NCBI GenBank assembly: GCA_900078375.1
Contig: FLQS01000045.1
Location: forward strand, 144,058-208,057
Origin: an uncultured Mycobacterium sp.
Lineage (GTDB): Bacteria; Actinomycetota; Actinomycetes; Mycobacteriales; Mycobacteriaceae
Direction: 5' to 3'
Length of the DNA: 64,000 nt
The translations under genes and the position numbers were made by a program. Below the pieces are notes generated by a model. The model did not search any database and was not told the origin of the DNA. It saw only the letters and a program-made list of their open reading frames with translations. Below are positions 33,261 to 42,257 of this stretch, one piece after another. Numbering within the stretch: position 1 is the first letter of the stretch; every line of letters begins with the position of its first letter.

Positions 33261-34363
33261 GTGTCTCGGTGTCGGTCGTCCTTGCCGGTGGAGGTACCGC
33301 GGGGCATGTCGAACCGGCCATGGCGGTTGCCGACGCACTGAGAACGCTGGACGCAGACATTCGCATCACCGCGCTGGGCACTCCGCGCGGACTGGAGACC
33401 CGGTTGGTGCCTGACCGCGGTTACGATCTGGAGCTCATCACACCCGTGCCATTGCCGCGCAAACTCAACGGCGACCTTGTGCGCCTGCCGATGCGGGTGC
33501 GCCGGGCAGTTCGGGAAACCCGGGCCGTGCTCGACAGCGTCGACGCCGACGTGGTGATCGGCTTCGGCGGCTATGTGGCTGTTCCTGCCTATCTGGCGGC
33601 GCGTCACCGCGTTCCGGTCGTCGTGCACGAAGCCAACGCGCGCGCCGGTATCGCCAACAAACTCGGCGCCCGCAGCGCCCGCCGGGTGCTTGCCGCCGTG
33701 CCCGACTCCGGATTGCGGCACGCCGAGGTGGTGGGCATGCCGGTGCGGGCCTCGATCACCTCCCTGGATCGCGCGGCACTGCGGGCCACCGCCCGCGAGT
33801 ACTTCGGCTTCGCTGAGGACGCCACGGTGCTGCTGGTGTTCGGCGGCTCGCAGGGTGCGGCCTCGATCAACCGCGCGGTGTCGGCCGCGGCTGGCGACCT
33901 GGCCGCCGCGGGTGTCTCGGTGCTGCACGCCCACGGCCCCAAGAACACTCTCGATCTGCGGTCGCCGCGGCCCGGCGAGCCGCCGTATCTCGCGGTGCCC
34001 TACCTGGACCGGATGGATTTGGCCTACGCCGCCGCCGACCTGGCGATCTGCCGGTCCGGGGCGATGACGGTGGCCGAAGTGTCGGCGGTCGGACTGCCCG
34101 CGGTGTACGTGCCGCTGCCGATCGGCAACGGCGAACAGCGGCTCAACGCGCTGCCGGTGGTCAATCCTGGCGGCGGCCTGCTGGTCGAGGACGCCCAACT
34201 CACGCGTGAGTTCATCGCCCGCGAGGTGGCTGGGCTGCTCACCGACACTCCGCGGCTACAGGCGATGACGGCAGCCGCCGCGCTGGTCGGCCACCGCGAC
34301 GCCGCGCAGCGGGTTGCCGAGGTGGCACTGGACGTGGCGCGCACCCGCAAGGGCCGACGATGA
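33257..34363 (+). CDS. murG: UDP-GlcNAc:lipid I N-acetylglucosaminyltransferase MurG
   Basis: GT28 enzyme at the inner membrane face that converts lipid I to lipid II. It is 368 aa. The N-domain has LAGGGTAGHVEPAMAVADAL (G-loop 1 and the conserved His) and VIGFGGYVAVPAYLAA (G-loop 2), with the HEANARAGIANKLGARSA block. The C-domain has VFGGSQGAASINRAV (G-loop 3) and CRSGAMTVAEVSAVGLPAVYVPLPIGNGEQRLNA (UDP-GlcNAc site, in fragments). GTG 33257 overlaps the ftsW stop, and the TGA overlaps the murC ATG. Confidence 0.96.
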   Translation: MSVSVSVVLAGGGTAGHVEPAMAVADALRTLDADIRITALGTPRGLETRLVPDRGYDLELITPVPLPRKLNGDLVRLPMRVRRAVRETRAVLDSVDADVVIGFGGYVAVPAYLAARHRVPVVVHEANARAGIANKLGARSARRVLAAVPDSGLRHAEVVGMPVRASITSLDRAALRATAREYFGFAEDATVLLVFGGSQGAASINRAVSAAAGDLAAAGVSVLHAHGPKNTLDLRSPRPGEPPYLAVPYLDRMDLAYAAADLAICRSGAMTVAEVSAVGLPAVYVPLPIGNGEQRLNALPVVNPGGGLLVEDAQLTREFIAREVAGLLTDTPRLQAMTAAAALVGHRDAAQRVAEVALDVARTRKGRR

Positions 34364-35823
34364 CCGCGCCGAAGGGGCCCAAGGGTCTGCCACCCGAACT
34401 GCAGCGGGTCCACATGGTCGGCATCGGTGGCGCCGGGATGTCCGGTATCGCCCGGATCCTGCTGGACCGCGGCGGCCTGGTGTCGGGATCCGACGCCAAG
34501 GAGTCCCGCGGGGTGGCGGCGTTGCGGGCGCGAGGTGCCGCGATCAGCATCGGCCACGACGCGGCCAATCTCGACCTGCTGCCCGGCGGTGCCACCGCGG
34601 TGATCACCACTCACGCCGCGATCCCGAAGACCAACCCCGAGCTGGTCGAGGCTCACAGGCGCGGGATCCCGGTGATCCTGCGGCCGGTGGTGCTGGCCAA
34701 GCTGATGACCGGCTACCGCACGCTGATGGTCACCGGCACCCATGGCAAGACCACGACGACCTCGATGCTCATCGTCGCGTTGCAGCACGCCGGGCTGGAT
34801 CCGTCCTTCGCCGTCGGCGGCGATCTGGGGGAGGCCGGCACCAACGCGCACAACGGCACCGGCGACAGCTTCGTCGCCGAGGCCGACGAGAGCGACGGCT
34901 CGCTGCTGGAATACACCCCCGACGTGGCGGTGGTGACCAATATCGAGGCCGACCATCTGGACTTCTTCGGCAGTGCTGAGGCCTACACCGCGGTGTTCGA
35001 CGCGTTCGTCGAGCGGCTGGCACCCGGCGGTGCGCTGGTGGTGTGTGCCGACGATCCAGGCGCTGCCACGCTGGCGGAACGCAGTGCGGCCCTTGGTATT
35101 CGGGTGCTGCGCTATGGAGAGAGTCCGGGTGTCGGCCTGGCCGGCGCGCTGGTCGGCTGGGAGCAGCACGGCACCGGCGCGGTCGCCCACGTCCAGCTGG
35201 CTGGTGAGTCCCACCAGCGGGTCATGCGGCTGGAGGTGCCGGGCCGGCACATGGCGCTCAACGCCCTGGCCGCGCTGCTGGCAGCGGTCGAGGCCGGCGC
35301 GCCGGCCGATGCCGTGCTCGACGGGCTGGCCAGTTTCGAAGGCGTCCGGCGCCGTTTCGAGCTGGTCGGCACCGCCGACGGGGTGCGGGTGTTCGATGAC
35401 TACGCCCATCACCCCACCGAGGTCAGGGCCGCGCTGACCGCGCTGAGGGCGATTGCCCAGCAGGACCGGACCGGTCACCCCACCATCACGGGTGCCCGCA
35501 GTATCGTTGTGTTCCAGCCGCACTTATATTCGCGGACAAAGACTTTCGCGCGCGAGTTCGGCCACGCGCTGGACACTGCCGACGAGGCCTTCGTGCTTGA
35601 CGTGTACGCGGCGCGCGAGCAGCCGATGGCCGGGATCAGCGGCGCGACGGTGGCCGACCATGTCAGCGTGCCGGTGCATTACGTCCCCGACTTCTCGGCG
35701 GTGGCCGCCCGGGTGGCCGCGGCCGCCCGGCCGGGCGATGTGGTGGTCACCATGGGCGCCGGCGATGTGACGATGCTCGGCCAGGAGATCCTGACGGCGT
35801 TGCACGCCAAGGGGAATCGATGA
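34360..35823 (+). CDS. murC: UDP-MurNAc:L-alanine ligase MurC
   Basis: First Mur ligase, adding L-Ala to UDP-MurNAc. It is 487 aa, with HMVGIGGAGMSGIARIL at the N-terminus (UDP-binding), ATP loop VTGTHGKTTTTSML (near 125), EADESDGSLL, NIEADHLDFFGS, and the C-terminal VFDDYAHHPTEV and FQPHLYSRTK blocks. ATG 34360 overlaps murG and the stop overlaps the ftsQ ATG, both as ATGA. Confidence 0.96.
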   Translation: MTAPKGPKGLPPELQRVHMVGIGGAGMSGIARILLDRGGLVSGSDAKESRGVAALRARGAAISIGHDAANLDLLPGGATAVITTHAAIPKTNPELVEAHRRGIPVILRPVVLAKLMTGYRTLMVTGTHGKTTTTSMLIVALQHAGLDPSFAVGGDLGEAGTNAHNGTGDSFVAEADESDGSLLEYTPDVAVVTNIEADHLDFFGSAEAYTAVFDAFVERLAPGGALVVCADDPGAATLAERSAALGIRVLRYGESPGVGLAGALVGWEQHGTGAVAHVQLAGESHQRVMRLEVPGRHMALNALAALLAAVEAGAPADAVLDGLASFEGVRRRFELVGTADGVRVFDDYAHHPTEVRAALTALRAIAQQDRTGHPTITGARSIVVFQPHLYSRTKTFAREFGHALDTADEAFVLDVYAAREQPMAGISGATVADHVSVPVHYVPDFSAVAARVAAAARPGDVVVTMGAGDVTMLGQEILTALHAKGNR

Positions 35824-36791
35824 GTGCGGGTGAGGGCGAAGGCGAAGCCGAGGACGCCCCCATCCTGCCCAAACCGACAAACGGGTGCGAAAGTGCGGGT
35901 GAAGACGTGCAAAACGTCGATCTCGACGAGGCGGAGGCCGCAGAGCCCGCACCCGGCGACAAAGAGCCGGAGGACCTGGCAGGTCCCCGCCGGCGGGAGC
36001 GCCGTGAGCGTGCCGAACGCCGCGCCGCGCAGGCCCGTGCGACCGCGATCGAAGACGCCCGCCGCGAGGCCAAGCGCCGGGTCCGCGGCCAGACCGTCGA
36101 GGCCCCGAAAGCTCTGGGCAAGAGGGCAGTTCGCGGCCTGAAGCTGCTCACTTGGCTGATCGTGTTGACGATCGTCAGCGTCGCGTTGGGGCTAATCCTC
36201 TATTTCACCCCGGTGATGTCGGCCCGCTCGCTGGTGATCACCGGGATCGGTGCGGTCACTCGCGAGGAGGTCGTCGACTCGGCGAAGGTCCAGCTCGGCA
36301 CCCCGCTACTGCAGATCAACACCGACGAGATCGCCGACCGGGTGGCCGGTATCCGGCGGGTGGCCAGCGCGCGCGTGCAGCGGGAGTATCCGTCGACGCT
36401 GCGGATCACCATCGTCGAGCGCATCCCGATCGTGGTGAAGGACTATCCCGACGGGCCGCACCTGTTCGACCGGGACGGCGTCGATTTCGCGACCGCGCCG
36501 CCCCCGCCCGGGCTGCCCTATATCGACGTCGACCACCCGGGTCCGACCGATCAGCCGACCAGGGCCGCACTTGAAGTCATGACGGCGCTGCGTCCGGAGG
36601 TTGTGGCTCAGGTCAGTCGGGTTGCCGCGCCGTCGGTGGCGTCGGTGACGCTGACGCTGACCGACGGGCGCACCGTGGTGTGGGGGACGACCGACCGCAC
36701 CGAGGAGAAGGCCGAAAAGCTGGCCGCCCTGCTGACTCAGCCCGGCAAGGTCTACGACGTCTCCAGCCCGGACCTGCCCACCGTCAAGTGA
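35820..36791 (+). CDS. ftsQ: Divisome protein FtsQ
   Basis: Bitopic divisome protein bridging cytosolic and periplasmic division proteins. It is 323 aa: a highly charged cytosolic head (1-100, with an RRRERRERAERRAAQ stretch), a transmembrane helix near 112-133 (LLTWLIVLTIVSVALGLILYF), a POTRA domain (about 137-205, SLVITGIGAVTREEVVDSAKVQLG) and the FtsQ beta domain to the end. ATG 35820 overlaps the murC stop by 4 nt. The head is longer than in enterobacteria and typical of mycobacteria. Confidence 0.93.
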   Translation: MSAGEGEGEAEDAPILPKPTNGCESAGEDVQNVDLDEAEAAEPAPGDKEPEDLAGPRRRERRERAERRAAQARATAIEDARREAKRRVRGQTVEAPKALGKRAVRGLKLLTWLIVLTIVSVALGLILYFTPVMSARSLVITGIGAVTREEVVDSAKVQLGTPLLQINTDEIADRVAGIRRVASARVQREYPSTLRITIVERIPIVVKDYPDGPHLFDRDGVDFATAPPPPGLPYIDVDHPGPTDQPTRAALEVMTALRPEVVAQVSRVAAPSVASVTLTLTDGRTVVWGTTDRTEEKAEKLAALLTQPGKVYDVSSPDLPTVK

Positions 36792-36980
36792 GCCGGGCAC
36801 GTCGGCGCCCGCGACAAATTCGCCGCGACACGTCGGCGCGCCTCCCCAAATCAGCACCCACCGGCCATACCGTTCTGGTTGCGCGGCACTACTTGACATA
36901 ACTCTAAGCCTCTGGTTGAGGTTGAGGGTTTGCCAGGAAGAGTCGCAGGACCCGATCCCCACTTGGGAGGAAGACAGACG
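36792..36980 (+). promoter_or_regulatory. ftsQ-ftsZ intergenic leader with direct repeats
   Basis: This 189-bp gap is the largest inside the late dcw cluster and should carry the ftsZ promoter(s). CACGTCGGCGC occurs twice (36799-36809 and 36829-36839). A TTGACA hexamer lies at 36893-36898 but no good -10 follows at 16-18 bp, so it cannot be called a promoter with certainty. GGTTGA is repeated at 36914 and 36920. The ribosome-binding site GGGAGGAAG lies 7-15 bases before ATG 36981. Confidence 0.45.
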
Positions 36981-38138
36981 ATGACCCCCCCGCATAACTA
37001 CCTCGCCGTCATCAAGGTCGTTGGCATCGGCGGCGGCGGTGTCAACGCCGTCAACCGAATGATCGAGCAGGGACTCAAGGGTGTGGAGTTCATCGCGATC
37101 AACACCGACGCCCAGGCGCTGTTGATGAGCGACGCCGACGTCAAGCTCGACGTCGGCCGTGACTCCACCCGCGGCTTGGGCGCCGGCGCCGACCCCGAAG
37201 TCGGCCGCAAGGCGGCTGAGGACGCCAAGGACGAGATCGAAGAGCTGCTGCGCGGCGCCGACATGGTGTTCGTCACCGCCGGTGAGGGCGGCGGCACCGG
37301 CACCGGCGGCGCGCCCGTGGTGGCCAACATCGCCCGCAAGCTGGGCGCACTGACCGTCGGCGTGGTGACCCGGCCGTTCTCCTTCGAGGGCAAGCGCCGC
37401 TCCAACCAGGCGGAGGCCGGGATCCAGGCGCTGCGCGAAAGCTGCGACACCCTGATCGTTATCCCCAACGACCGGCTGCTGCAGATGGGCGATGCGCAGG
37501 TCTCGTTGATGGACGCGTTCCGCAGCGCCGACGAGGTGCTGCTCAATGGCGTGCAGGGCATCACTGACCTGATCACCACTCCCGGTCTGATCAACGTCGA
37601 CTTCGCCGACGTCAAGGGCGTCATGAGCGGGGCGGGCACGGCGCTGATGGGCATCGGGTCGGCCCGCGGCGACGGCCGGGCGCTCAAGGCCGCCGAGATC
37701 GCCATCAACTCCCCGCTGCTGGAAGCCTCGATGGAAGGCGCGCAGGGCGTGCTGCTCTCGGTCGCCGGTGGTAGTGACCTGGGCCTGTTCGAGATCAACG
37801 AGGCCGCTTCGCTGGTGCAGGAGGCCGCGCACGCCGAGGCCAACATCATCTTCGGCACGGTGATCGACGACTCGCTCGGTGACGAGGTGCGGGTGACGGT
37901 GATCGCCGCCGGCTTCGATTCGGCCGGGCCCAGTCGTAAGCCGGTGGTCGGCGGAACGGCGACCGCGGGCCAGGGGATCGTTCCCGGCGCCGCCGGCAAG
38001 TTGAGTTCCTCGCTCTTCGATCCGAGCGATGCCGTCAGCGTGCCGGTGCACACCAACGGCGCGACGGTCAGCATCGGTGGCGGCGACGACGGTATCTCCG
38101 ACGACGACGTCGACGTGCCGCCGTTCATGCGGCACTGA
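36981..38138 (+). CDS. ftsZ: Cell division GTPase FtsZ
   Basis: Tubulin-like GTPase forming the cytokinetic Z-ring. It is 385 aa. The tubulin signature GGGTGTGG is at 103-110; the T7 synergy loop is NVDFADVKGVMSG with the catalytic Asp residues; the N-terminal IKVVGIGGGGVNAVNRMI is T1. The variable linker is short and the C-terminal conserved peptide DDDVDVPPFMRH, which binds SepF and FtsW, ends the protein. ATG 36981 follows a strong GGGAGGAAG site; the longer frame from 36930 is not used. Confidence 0.97.
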   Translation: MTPPHNYLAVIKVVGIGGGGVNAVNRMIEQGLKGVEFIAINTDAQALLMSDADVKLDVGRDSTRGLGAGADPEVGRKAAEDAKDEIEELLRGADMVFVTAGEGGGTGTGGAPVVANIARKLGALTVGVVTRPFSFEGKRRSNQAEAGIQALRESCDTLIVIPNDRLLQMGDAQVSLMDAFRSADEVLLNGVQGITDLITTPGLINVDFADVKGVMSGAGTALMGIGSARGDGRALKAAEIAINSPLLEASMEGAQGVLLSVAGGSDLGLFEINEAASLVQEAAHAEANIIFGTVIDDSLGDEVRVTVIAAGFDSAGPSRKPVVGGTATAGQGIVPGAAGKLSSSLFDPSDAVSVPVHTNGATVSIGGGDDGISDDDVDVPPFMRH

Positions 38139-38168
38139 CCCCGCCGTCACGCCCGGATACTGGGTTTT

Positions 38169-38876
38169 GTGACTGTTCGCATCCGCCGCGTGACCACCAC
38201 CCGGGCCGGTGGTGTGTCGGCGCGGCCGTTCGACACCTTCAATCTCGGTGACCACGTCGGTGACGATCCCAAGGCTGTCGCGGCCAACCGCACGCGGCTG
38301 GCCGCCGCGATCAAGCTTCCCGACGATCACGTGATCTGGATGAACCAGACGCACAGCGACCACGTCGTCGTCGTCGACGAACCCCGAACGGATGCCGTTG
38401 ACGACACCGACGCCCTGGTGACCACGACACCGGGACTGGCGTTGGCCGTCGTGACCGCCGACTGTGTCCCGGTGCTGATGGCTGACGCCAAAGCCGGTGT
38501 GGTGGCCGCGATTCATGCCGGTCGGGTCGGCGCCGCCGACGGTGTGGTTCTGCGCGCCTTGGAGACCATGCTGGCCAAGGGCGCCCGCGTCGAGGACATC
38601 TCGGTGCTGCTCGGTCCTGCCGTCAGCGGCGCCAATTATGAGGTGCCCGCGCAGATGGCCGCCGAGGTCGAAGCCAGGCTGCCCGGCAGCCGGACCACCA
38701 CCTCGCGCGGCACGCCGGGACTAGACCTGCGGGCTGGAATTGCACGGCAACTCACAGGCGCGGGGGTGCAGGCGATCGACGCCGACCCGCGTTGCACGGT
38801 GGCCGACAAGGATCTGTTCAGCCACCGGCGTGGTGCCCCGACCGGTCGGCTGGCCTGTCTGGTGTGGATGGAATGA
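38169..38876 (+). CDS. YfiH/LACC1-family purine nucleoside phosphorylase-type enzyme (Rv2149c-like)
   Basis: Member of the DUF152/CNF1-like family, whose characterised members are zinc-dependent purine nucleoside phosphorylase/adenosine deaminase-type enzymes often annotated as polyphenol oxidases. It is 235 aa. Motifs are MNQTHSDHVVVVDE (first zinc His), VTADCVPVLMAD (zinc Cys) and AIHAGRVGAADGV (second zinc His). The usual HAGWRG is HAGRVG here, a Trp loss also seen in other mycobacteria as I recall. GTG 38169; 30 bp after ftsZ, and overlaps the yggS-like start (ATGA). Confidence 0.87.
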   Translation: MTVRIRRVTTTRAGGVSARPFDTFNLGDHVGDDPKAVAANRTRLAAAIKLPDDHVIWMNQTHSDHVVVVDEPRTDAVDDTDALVTTTPGLALAVVTADCVPVLMADAKAGVVAAIHAGRVGAADGVVLRALETMLAKGARVEDISVLLGPAVSGANYEVPAQMAAEVEARLPGSRTTTSRGTPGLDLRAGIARQLTGAGVQAIDADPRCTVADKDLFSHRRGAPTGRLACLVWME

Positions 38877-39619
38877 CGGGCGTGGCGACCCGGGAAGAAG
38901 ATCTCGCGACCGCCCTGGCCGCGCTACGAGACCGGCTGTCGGATGCCGCAACCGCCGCCGGCCGCGACGTCGACGACATCGAGCTGCTGCCCGTCACCAA
39001 GTTCTTCCCGGCCACCGACGTCGCGATCCTGTGGCGACTGGGCTGCCGGGCGTTCGGCGAATCCCGCGAACAGGAGGCCTCGGCCAAGATCGCGGAGTTC
39101 GGCGAGCTCACCGGCGCGCCGGACGTGCGCTGGGACATGGTCGGCCAGATCCAGAGCAACAAGGCCAAAGCCGTTGCGACATGGGCGGATACAGTGCACT
39201 CGTTGGGTACGGCCAAAGTCGCCGCCGCGCTGGACCGCGGCGCCGCACACGCCATTGAGCAGGGTATCCGGACGGCACCCGTCCGGGTGTTCGTCCAGAT
39301 CAGCCTCGACGGGGACACCTCACGCGGCGGGGTGGCTGTCGGCGATCCGGCGGCCGTCGATGCCCTGTGTGCCGAGGTCGCCGACGCCGGCGCGCTGAAG
39401 TTGGTCGGGCTGATGGCGATCCCGCCGCTGGGCGCCGACCCCGACACCGCGTTTGCGGCGCTGGCCGCCGAGCATCGCCGCGTTTTGCACAACCATCCCG
39501 AGGCGACAGAGCTGTCGGCGGGGATGTCCGGTGACCTGGAAGCTGCAGTGCGACACGGTTCGACGTGTGTGCGTGTCGGTACCGCGCTTATGGGACAACG
39601 TCCTCTAACGTCTCCCTGA
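38873..39619 (+). CDS. PLP homeostasis protein (YggS/PLPBP family, Rv2148c-like)
   Basis: Pyridoxal-5'-phosphate-binding protein with an alanine-racemase-like TIM barrel and no known catalytic activity; it keeps free PLP and amino acids in balance. It is 248 aa. The PLP Schiff-base Lys is K43 in LLPVTKFFP; other blocks are FGESREQEASAK, WDMVGQIQSNKAK, QISLDGDTSRGG, LMAIPPLG, and SAGMSGDLEAAVRHGSTCVRVGTALMG (in fragments, phosphate site). ATG 38873 overlaps the previous stop by 4 nt. Located between yfiH and sepF as in most Gram-positive bacteria. Confidence 0.92.
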   Translation: MTGVATREEDLATALAALRDRLSDAATAAGRDVDDIELLPVTKFFPATDVAILWRLGCRAFGESREQEASAKIAEFGELTGAPDVRWDMVGQIQSNKAKAVATWADTVHSLGTAKVAAALDRGAAHAIEQGIRTAPVRVFVQISLDGDTSRGGVAVGDPAAVDALCAEVADAGALKLVGLMAIPPLGADPDTAFAALAAEHRRVLHNHPEATELSAGMSGDLEAAVRHGSTCVRVGTALMGQRPLTSP

Positions 39620-39683
39620 GTAGTCACTCCAGTCACATCTTCATCACAGACACCGAACTTCACGCATTCAGAAGGGTCCAGCG

Positions 39684-40355
39684 ATGAGCACTCTCCACAA
39701 GGTCAAGGCCTACTTCGGCATGGCGCCTTCGGACGATTACGACGACGAGTACTACGACGACGACGACCGCGGCGCTCACCGCGGCTATGCCCGCCGCGAG
39801 CGCTTCGCCGACGACGAGTACGAGCGCCCGGGCCGCTACGACGACCGTGATCCGCGTGTGGGTCGCGAGTACGACGACCCGCGCGATGCGGACTACGCGC
39901 CGACCGGCGGCTTCCGCGCCCAGTACGGCGACGAGCCACGGTTCCGCCCGCGCGAGTTCGAGCACCCGCACGACATGCCGCGCGCTTCTCGGTTCGGCTC
40001 GCTGCGCGGCTCGACCCGCGGCGCGCTGGCGATGGACCCGCGCCGGATGGCCGAACTCTTCGAGGCCGGCAGCCCGCTGTCGAAGATCACCACGCTGCGA
40101 CCCAAGGACTACAGCGAGGCCCGCACCATCGGTGAGCGCTTCCGCGATGGTCAGCCGGTGATTATGGACCTGGTCTCCATGGACAACGCCGACGCCAAGC
40201 GGCTGGTCGACTTCGCCGCCGGGCTGGCCTTCGCCCTGCGCGGGTCCTTCGACAAGGTGGCCACCAAGGTGTTCCTACTGTCGCCGGCCGACGTCGATGT
40301 CAGCGCCGAGGAGCGCCGGCGGATCGCCGAAGCGGGTTTCTACAGCTACCAGTAG
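39684..40355 (+). CDS. sepF: Cell division protein SepF
   Basis: Anchors FtsZ filaments to the membrane and is the only known membrane anchor of the Z-ring in mycobacteria. It is 223 aa: an N-terminal membrane-binding amphipathic helix (MSTLHKVKAYFGM), a long Asp/Tyr/Arg-rich disordered linker (about 15-110, many DDYDDE and RDPR segments), and a SepF core (115-223) with RPKDYSEARTIGERFRDGQPVIMDL, DAKRLVDFAAGLAFAL and VFLLSPADVDVSAEERRR (fragments of the dimer and FtsZ-binding surface). ATG 39684; leader of 64 bp. Confidence 0.95.
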   Translation: MSTLHKVKAYFGMAPSDDYDDEYYDDDDRGAHRGYARRERFADDEYERPGRYDDRDPRVGREYDDPRDADYAPTGGFRAQYGDEPRFRPREFEHPHDMPRASRFGSLRGSTRGALAMDPRRMAELFEAGSPLSKITTLRPKDYSEARTIGERFRDGQPVIMDLVSMDNADAKRLVDFAAGLAFALRGSFDKVATKVFLLSPADVDVSAEERRRIAEAGFYSYQ

Positions 40356-40396
40356 GTGGGCTGACCGCTGCCGGTTGGGAGTAATAGGTAGGCTGA

Positions 40397-40429
40397 CGAC
40401 GTCGCGCTGGGGTTAATCCAGCGATGTCG
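40397..40429 (+). other. Inverted repeat between sepF and the YggT gene
   Basis: CGCTGG (40405-40410) and CCAGCG (40418-40423) form a perfect 6-bp stem around a 7-nt loop, extended by CGAC (40397-40400) pairing with GTCG (40426-40429) across an internal loop. No U-tract follows. It may be a processing or pausing site in the 113-bp gap 40356-40468. Confidence 0.4.
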
Positions 40430-40468
40430 CCAATGTCACATCCGCTGTTGATTAAGGACCGGCTTTAG

Positions 40469-40759
40469 TTGTCGCTGTTCTTCGAAATTCTTGGCTTCGT
40501 TCTGTTCGTCTTCTGGCTGCTGCTGATCGCACGGGTAGTCGTCGAGTTCATCCGCTCGTTCAGCCGAGACTGGCACCCGCGTGGGTTCACCGTCGTAATT
40601 CTCGAGTTGATCATGACGGTCACCGACCCGCCGGTGAAGCTATTACGTCGACTTATCCCGCAGCTGACGATCGGCGCCGTCCGCTTCGACCTGTCGATCA
40701 TGGTCCTGCTGCTGGTGGCCTTCATCGGGATGCAACTGGCTTTCGGTGCTGCCGCCTGA
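40469..40759 (+). CDS. YggT-family membrane protein (Rv2146c-like)
   Basis: A 96-residue integral membrane protein with two YggT-type hydrophobic segments (about 5-25 and 65-90) flanking VVEFIRSFSRDWHPRG and the conserved TDPPVKLLRRLIPQLTIGAVRFDLS (in pieces). Nearly identical to recalled Rv2146c. The start is TTG 40469: an in-frame TAG lies one codon upstream and the Shine-Dalgarno AAGGACC lies 10 bp before it. Role unknown; YggT proteins neighbour division genes widely, suggesting a link to polar growth or division. Confidence 0.9.
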   Translation: MSLFFEILGFVLFVFWLLLIARVVVEFIRSFSRDWHPRGFTVVILELIMTVTDPPVKLLRRLIPQLTIGAVRFDLSIMVLLLVAFIGMQLAFGAAA

Positions 40760-40960
40760 GAGCGGCAAGCTACCTCAAAGGGTCGTGAATCACGATTAGC
40801 CACGCCGAGTGCGTGGTATCGAAAGATTGAAATTAGCTCTTAATTACCGGACTGACGGTTCTGGTGTGACAGGATGGACGCCAGTTACAGTACGGAACGA
40901 ACGTTCGACGCGTTCTACACTTTGCAGACGCTTAACCGCCCAGACCCGAGGGGGCAGATG

Positions 40961-41785
40961 ATGCCGCTTACACCGGCCGACGTGCACAATGTGGCATTCA
41001 GCAAGCCGCCCATCGGCAAGCGAGGCTACAACGAGGACGAGGTCGACGCCTTCCTCGACCTGGTGGAGAACGAGCTGACTCGCCTCATCGAGGAGAACTC
41101 GGATCTGCGCCAGCGGGTCGCCGAGCTCGATCAGGAGCTGGGCGCCGCACGCGCCGGGGGCGCCGTACCGCAACCAACCCAGGCAATTCCGCTTTACCAG
41201 CCGGAGCCGCAGCCGGAACCGGAGCCCACGCCGGCTCCCGTGCCGCAGGCTGCCCCGCAGCCGGTGTCGAGCCCGGCCGCCAGCGAGGAGCAGGCCATCA
41301 AGGCCGCTCGCGTGCTGGCCCTGGCCCAGGACACCGCCGACCGGTTGACCGGCACCGCCAAGGCGGAGGCCGACAAGCTGCTGGCCGACGCCCGCGCGAA
41401 CGCCGACCAGATCGTGTCGGAGGCTCGCCACACCGCAGAGACCACGGTCGCCGACGCCAAACAGCGCGCTGAGGCGCAGCTCGCCGATGCGCAGACCCGC
41501 TCGGAAACCCAGCTGCGGCAGGCGCAGGAGAAGGCCGATGCTCTTCAGGCCGACGCCGAGCGCAAGCACACCGAGATCATGGGCACCATCAACCAGCAGC
41601 GCACTGTCCTCGAGGGACGGCTGGAGCAGTTGCGGACGTTCGAGCGCGAGTACCGCACCCGGCTCAAGACCTACCTGGAGTCCCAGCTCGAGGAGCTCGG
41701 TCAGCGCGGGTCGGCCGCACCGGTCGATTCCGGTGCCAACAACGACGGCGGCGGCTTCAACCAGTTCAACCGGGGCAATAACTAA
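40961..41785 (+). CDS. wag31: Polar growth scaffold Wag31 (DivIVA)
   Basis: Coiled-coil DivIVA-type protein that marks the cell poles and organises polar peptidoglycan synthesis. It is 274 aa: a DivIVA lipid-binding domain (1-60, TPADVHNVAFSKPPIGKRGY, with membrane-inserting Phe13 and Arg21), a Pro/Glu-rich linker (65-105) and a long coiled coil (about 115-250) ending REYRTRLKTYLESQLEELG. Thr73 in PQPTQAIP aligns with the phospho-Thr73 targeted by PknA in M. tuberculosis. ATG 40961 (ATG 40958 also possible); the ORF upstream to 40874 is leader. Confidence 0.95.
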   Translation: MPLTPADVHNVAFSKPPIGKRGYNEDEVDAFLDLVENELTRLIEENSDLRQRVAELDQELGAARAGGAVPQPTQAIPLYQPEPQPEPEPTPAPVPQAAPQPVSSPAASEEQAIKAARVLALAQDTADRLTGTAKAEADKLLADARANADQIVSEARHTAETTVADAKQRAEAQLADAQTRSETQLRQAQEKADALQADAERKHTEIMGTINQQRTVLEGRLEQLRTFEREYRTRLKTYLESQLEELGQRGSAAPVDSGANNDGGGFNQFNRGNN

Positions 41786-41810
41786 TCGCTTGTCGACCGG
41801 AGGTTGATCG

Positions 41811-42206
41811 ATGCTGATCGTTGCCCTGGTACTGGCGGTGATCGGCCTCGCGGCCCTGGTCACCGCGGTCGTCACCAGCAATGAGCTGGTCGCGTGGGTG
41901 TGTATCGCAGCCAGTGTGATTGGCGTGATCCTGCTGATCGTCGACGCGATCCGGGAGCGGCAGAACCGCCGAGGCGCTGAGGCAGAATCGGTGACGGCGG
42001 CGGTGGCTGCCGAGACCACGGAGTCCTCGGCTACTGCCGAGACCACTGCCTACTCGGAAACCGACGAGACGGTCGACTCCACGTATTCGACTTTCGACGC
42101 CGACTATCCCGACGATCCGACCTCCGAGGTGCCGGTCGATGACGCCGCCGACGAGCCCGAGAACAAGTCTGAGGAAGAGCCTTCCGGCGAGTCCGGCTCA
42201 CGCTGA
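41811..42206 (+). CDS. Small membrane protein with acidic tail (Rv2144c-like)
   Basis: A 131-residue protein with two transmembrane helices (about 2-22 and 26-45) separated by a short loop, a basic IRERQNRR stop, and then a disordered, very acidic Thr/Glu/Asp tail (50-131). Function unknown; found downstream of wag31 in mycobacteria (Rv2144c). ATG 41811 lies 25 bp after wag31. Its TGA stop falls inside a 29-bp tandem duplication. It is the last gene of the conserved division block before the accessory region. Confidence 0.8.
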   Translation: MLIVALVLAVIGLAALVTAVVTSNELVAWVCIAASVIGVILLIVDAIRERQNRRGAEAESVTAAVAAETTESSATAETTAYSETDETVDSTYSTFDADYPDDPTSEVPVDDAADEPENKSEEEPSGESGSR

Positions 42207-42257
42207 TTCAATTCTTTACCCACACGGGACGCTGATTCAATTCTTTACCCACACGGG
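42200..42257 (+). repeat. Perfect 29-bp tandem duplication
   Basis: The same 29-bp unit, beginning ACGCTGATTCAATTC and ending TTTACCCACACGGG, occurs at 42200-42228 and 42229-42257 with no mismatch. The first copy contains the stop codon of the Rv2144c-like gene. The second copy is followed by the bases that complete a 10-bp inverted repeat, so the left arm was duplicated along with the gene's end. Confidence 0.95.

Noticed and set aside
36893..36921. Consensus sigma-A promoter for ftsZ
   Set aside because: TTGACA is present but no TANNNT hexamer lies 16-18 bp downstream, so it is only noted as a leader feature.
36306..38516. Long open frame antisense to ftsQ-ftsZ-yfiH (736 codons)
   Set aside because: It crosses three certain genes and an intergenic region; low-complexity, no recognisable domain.
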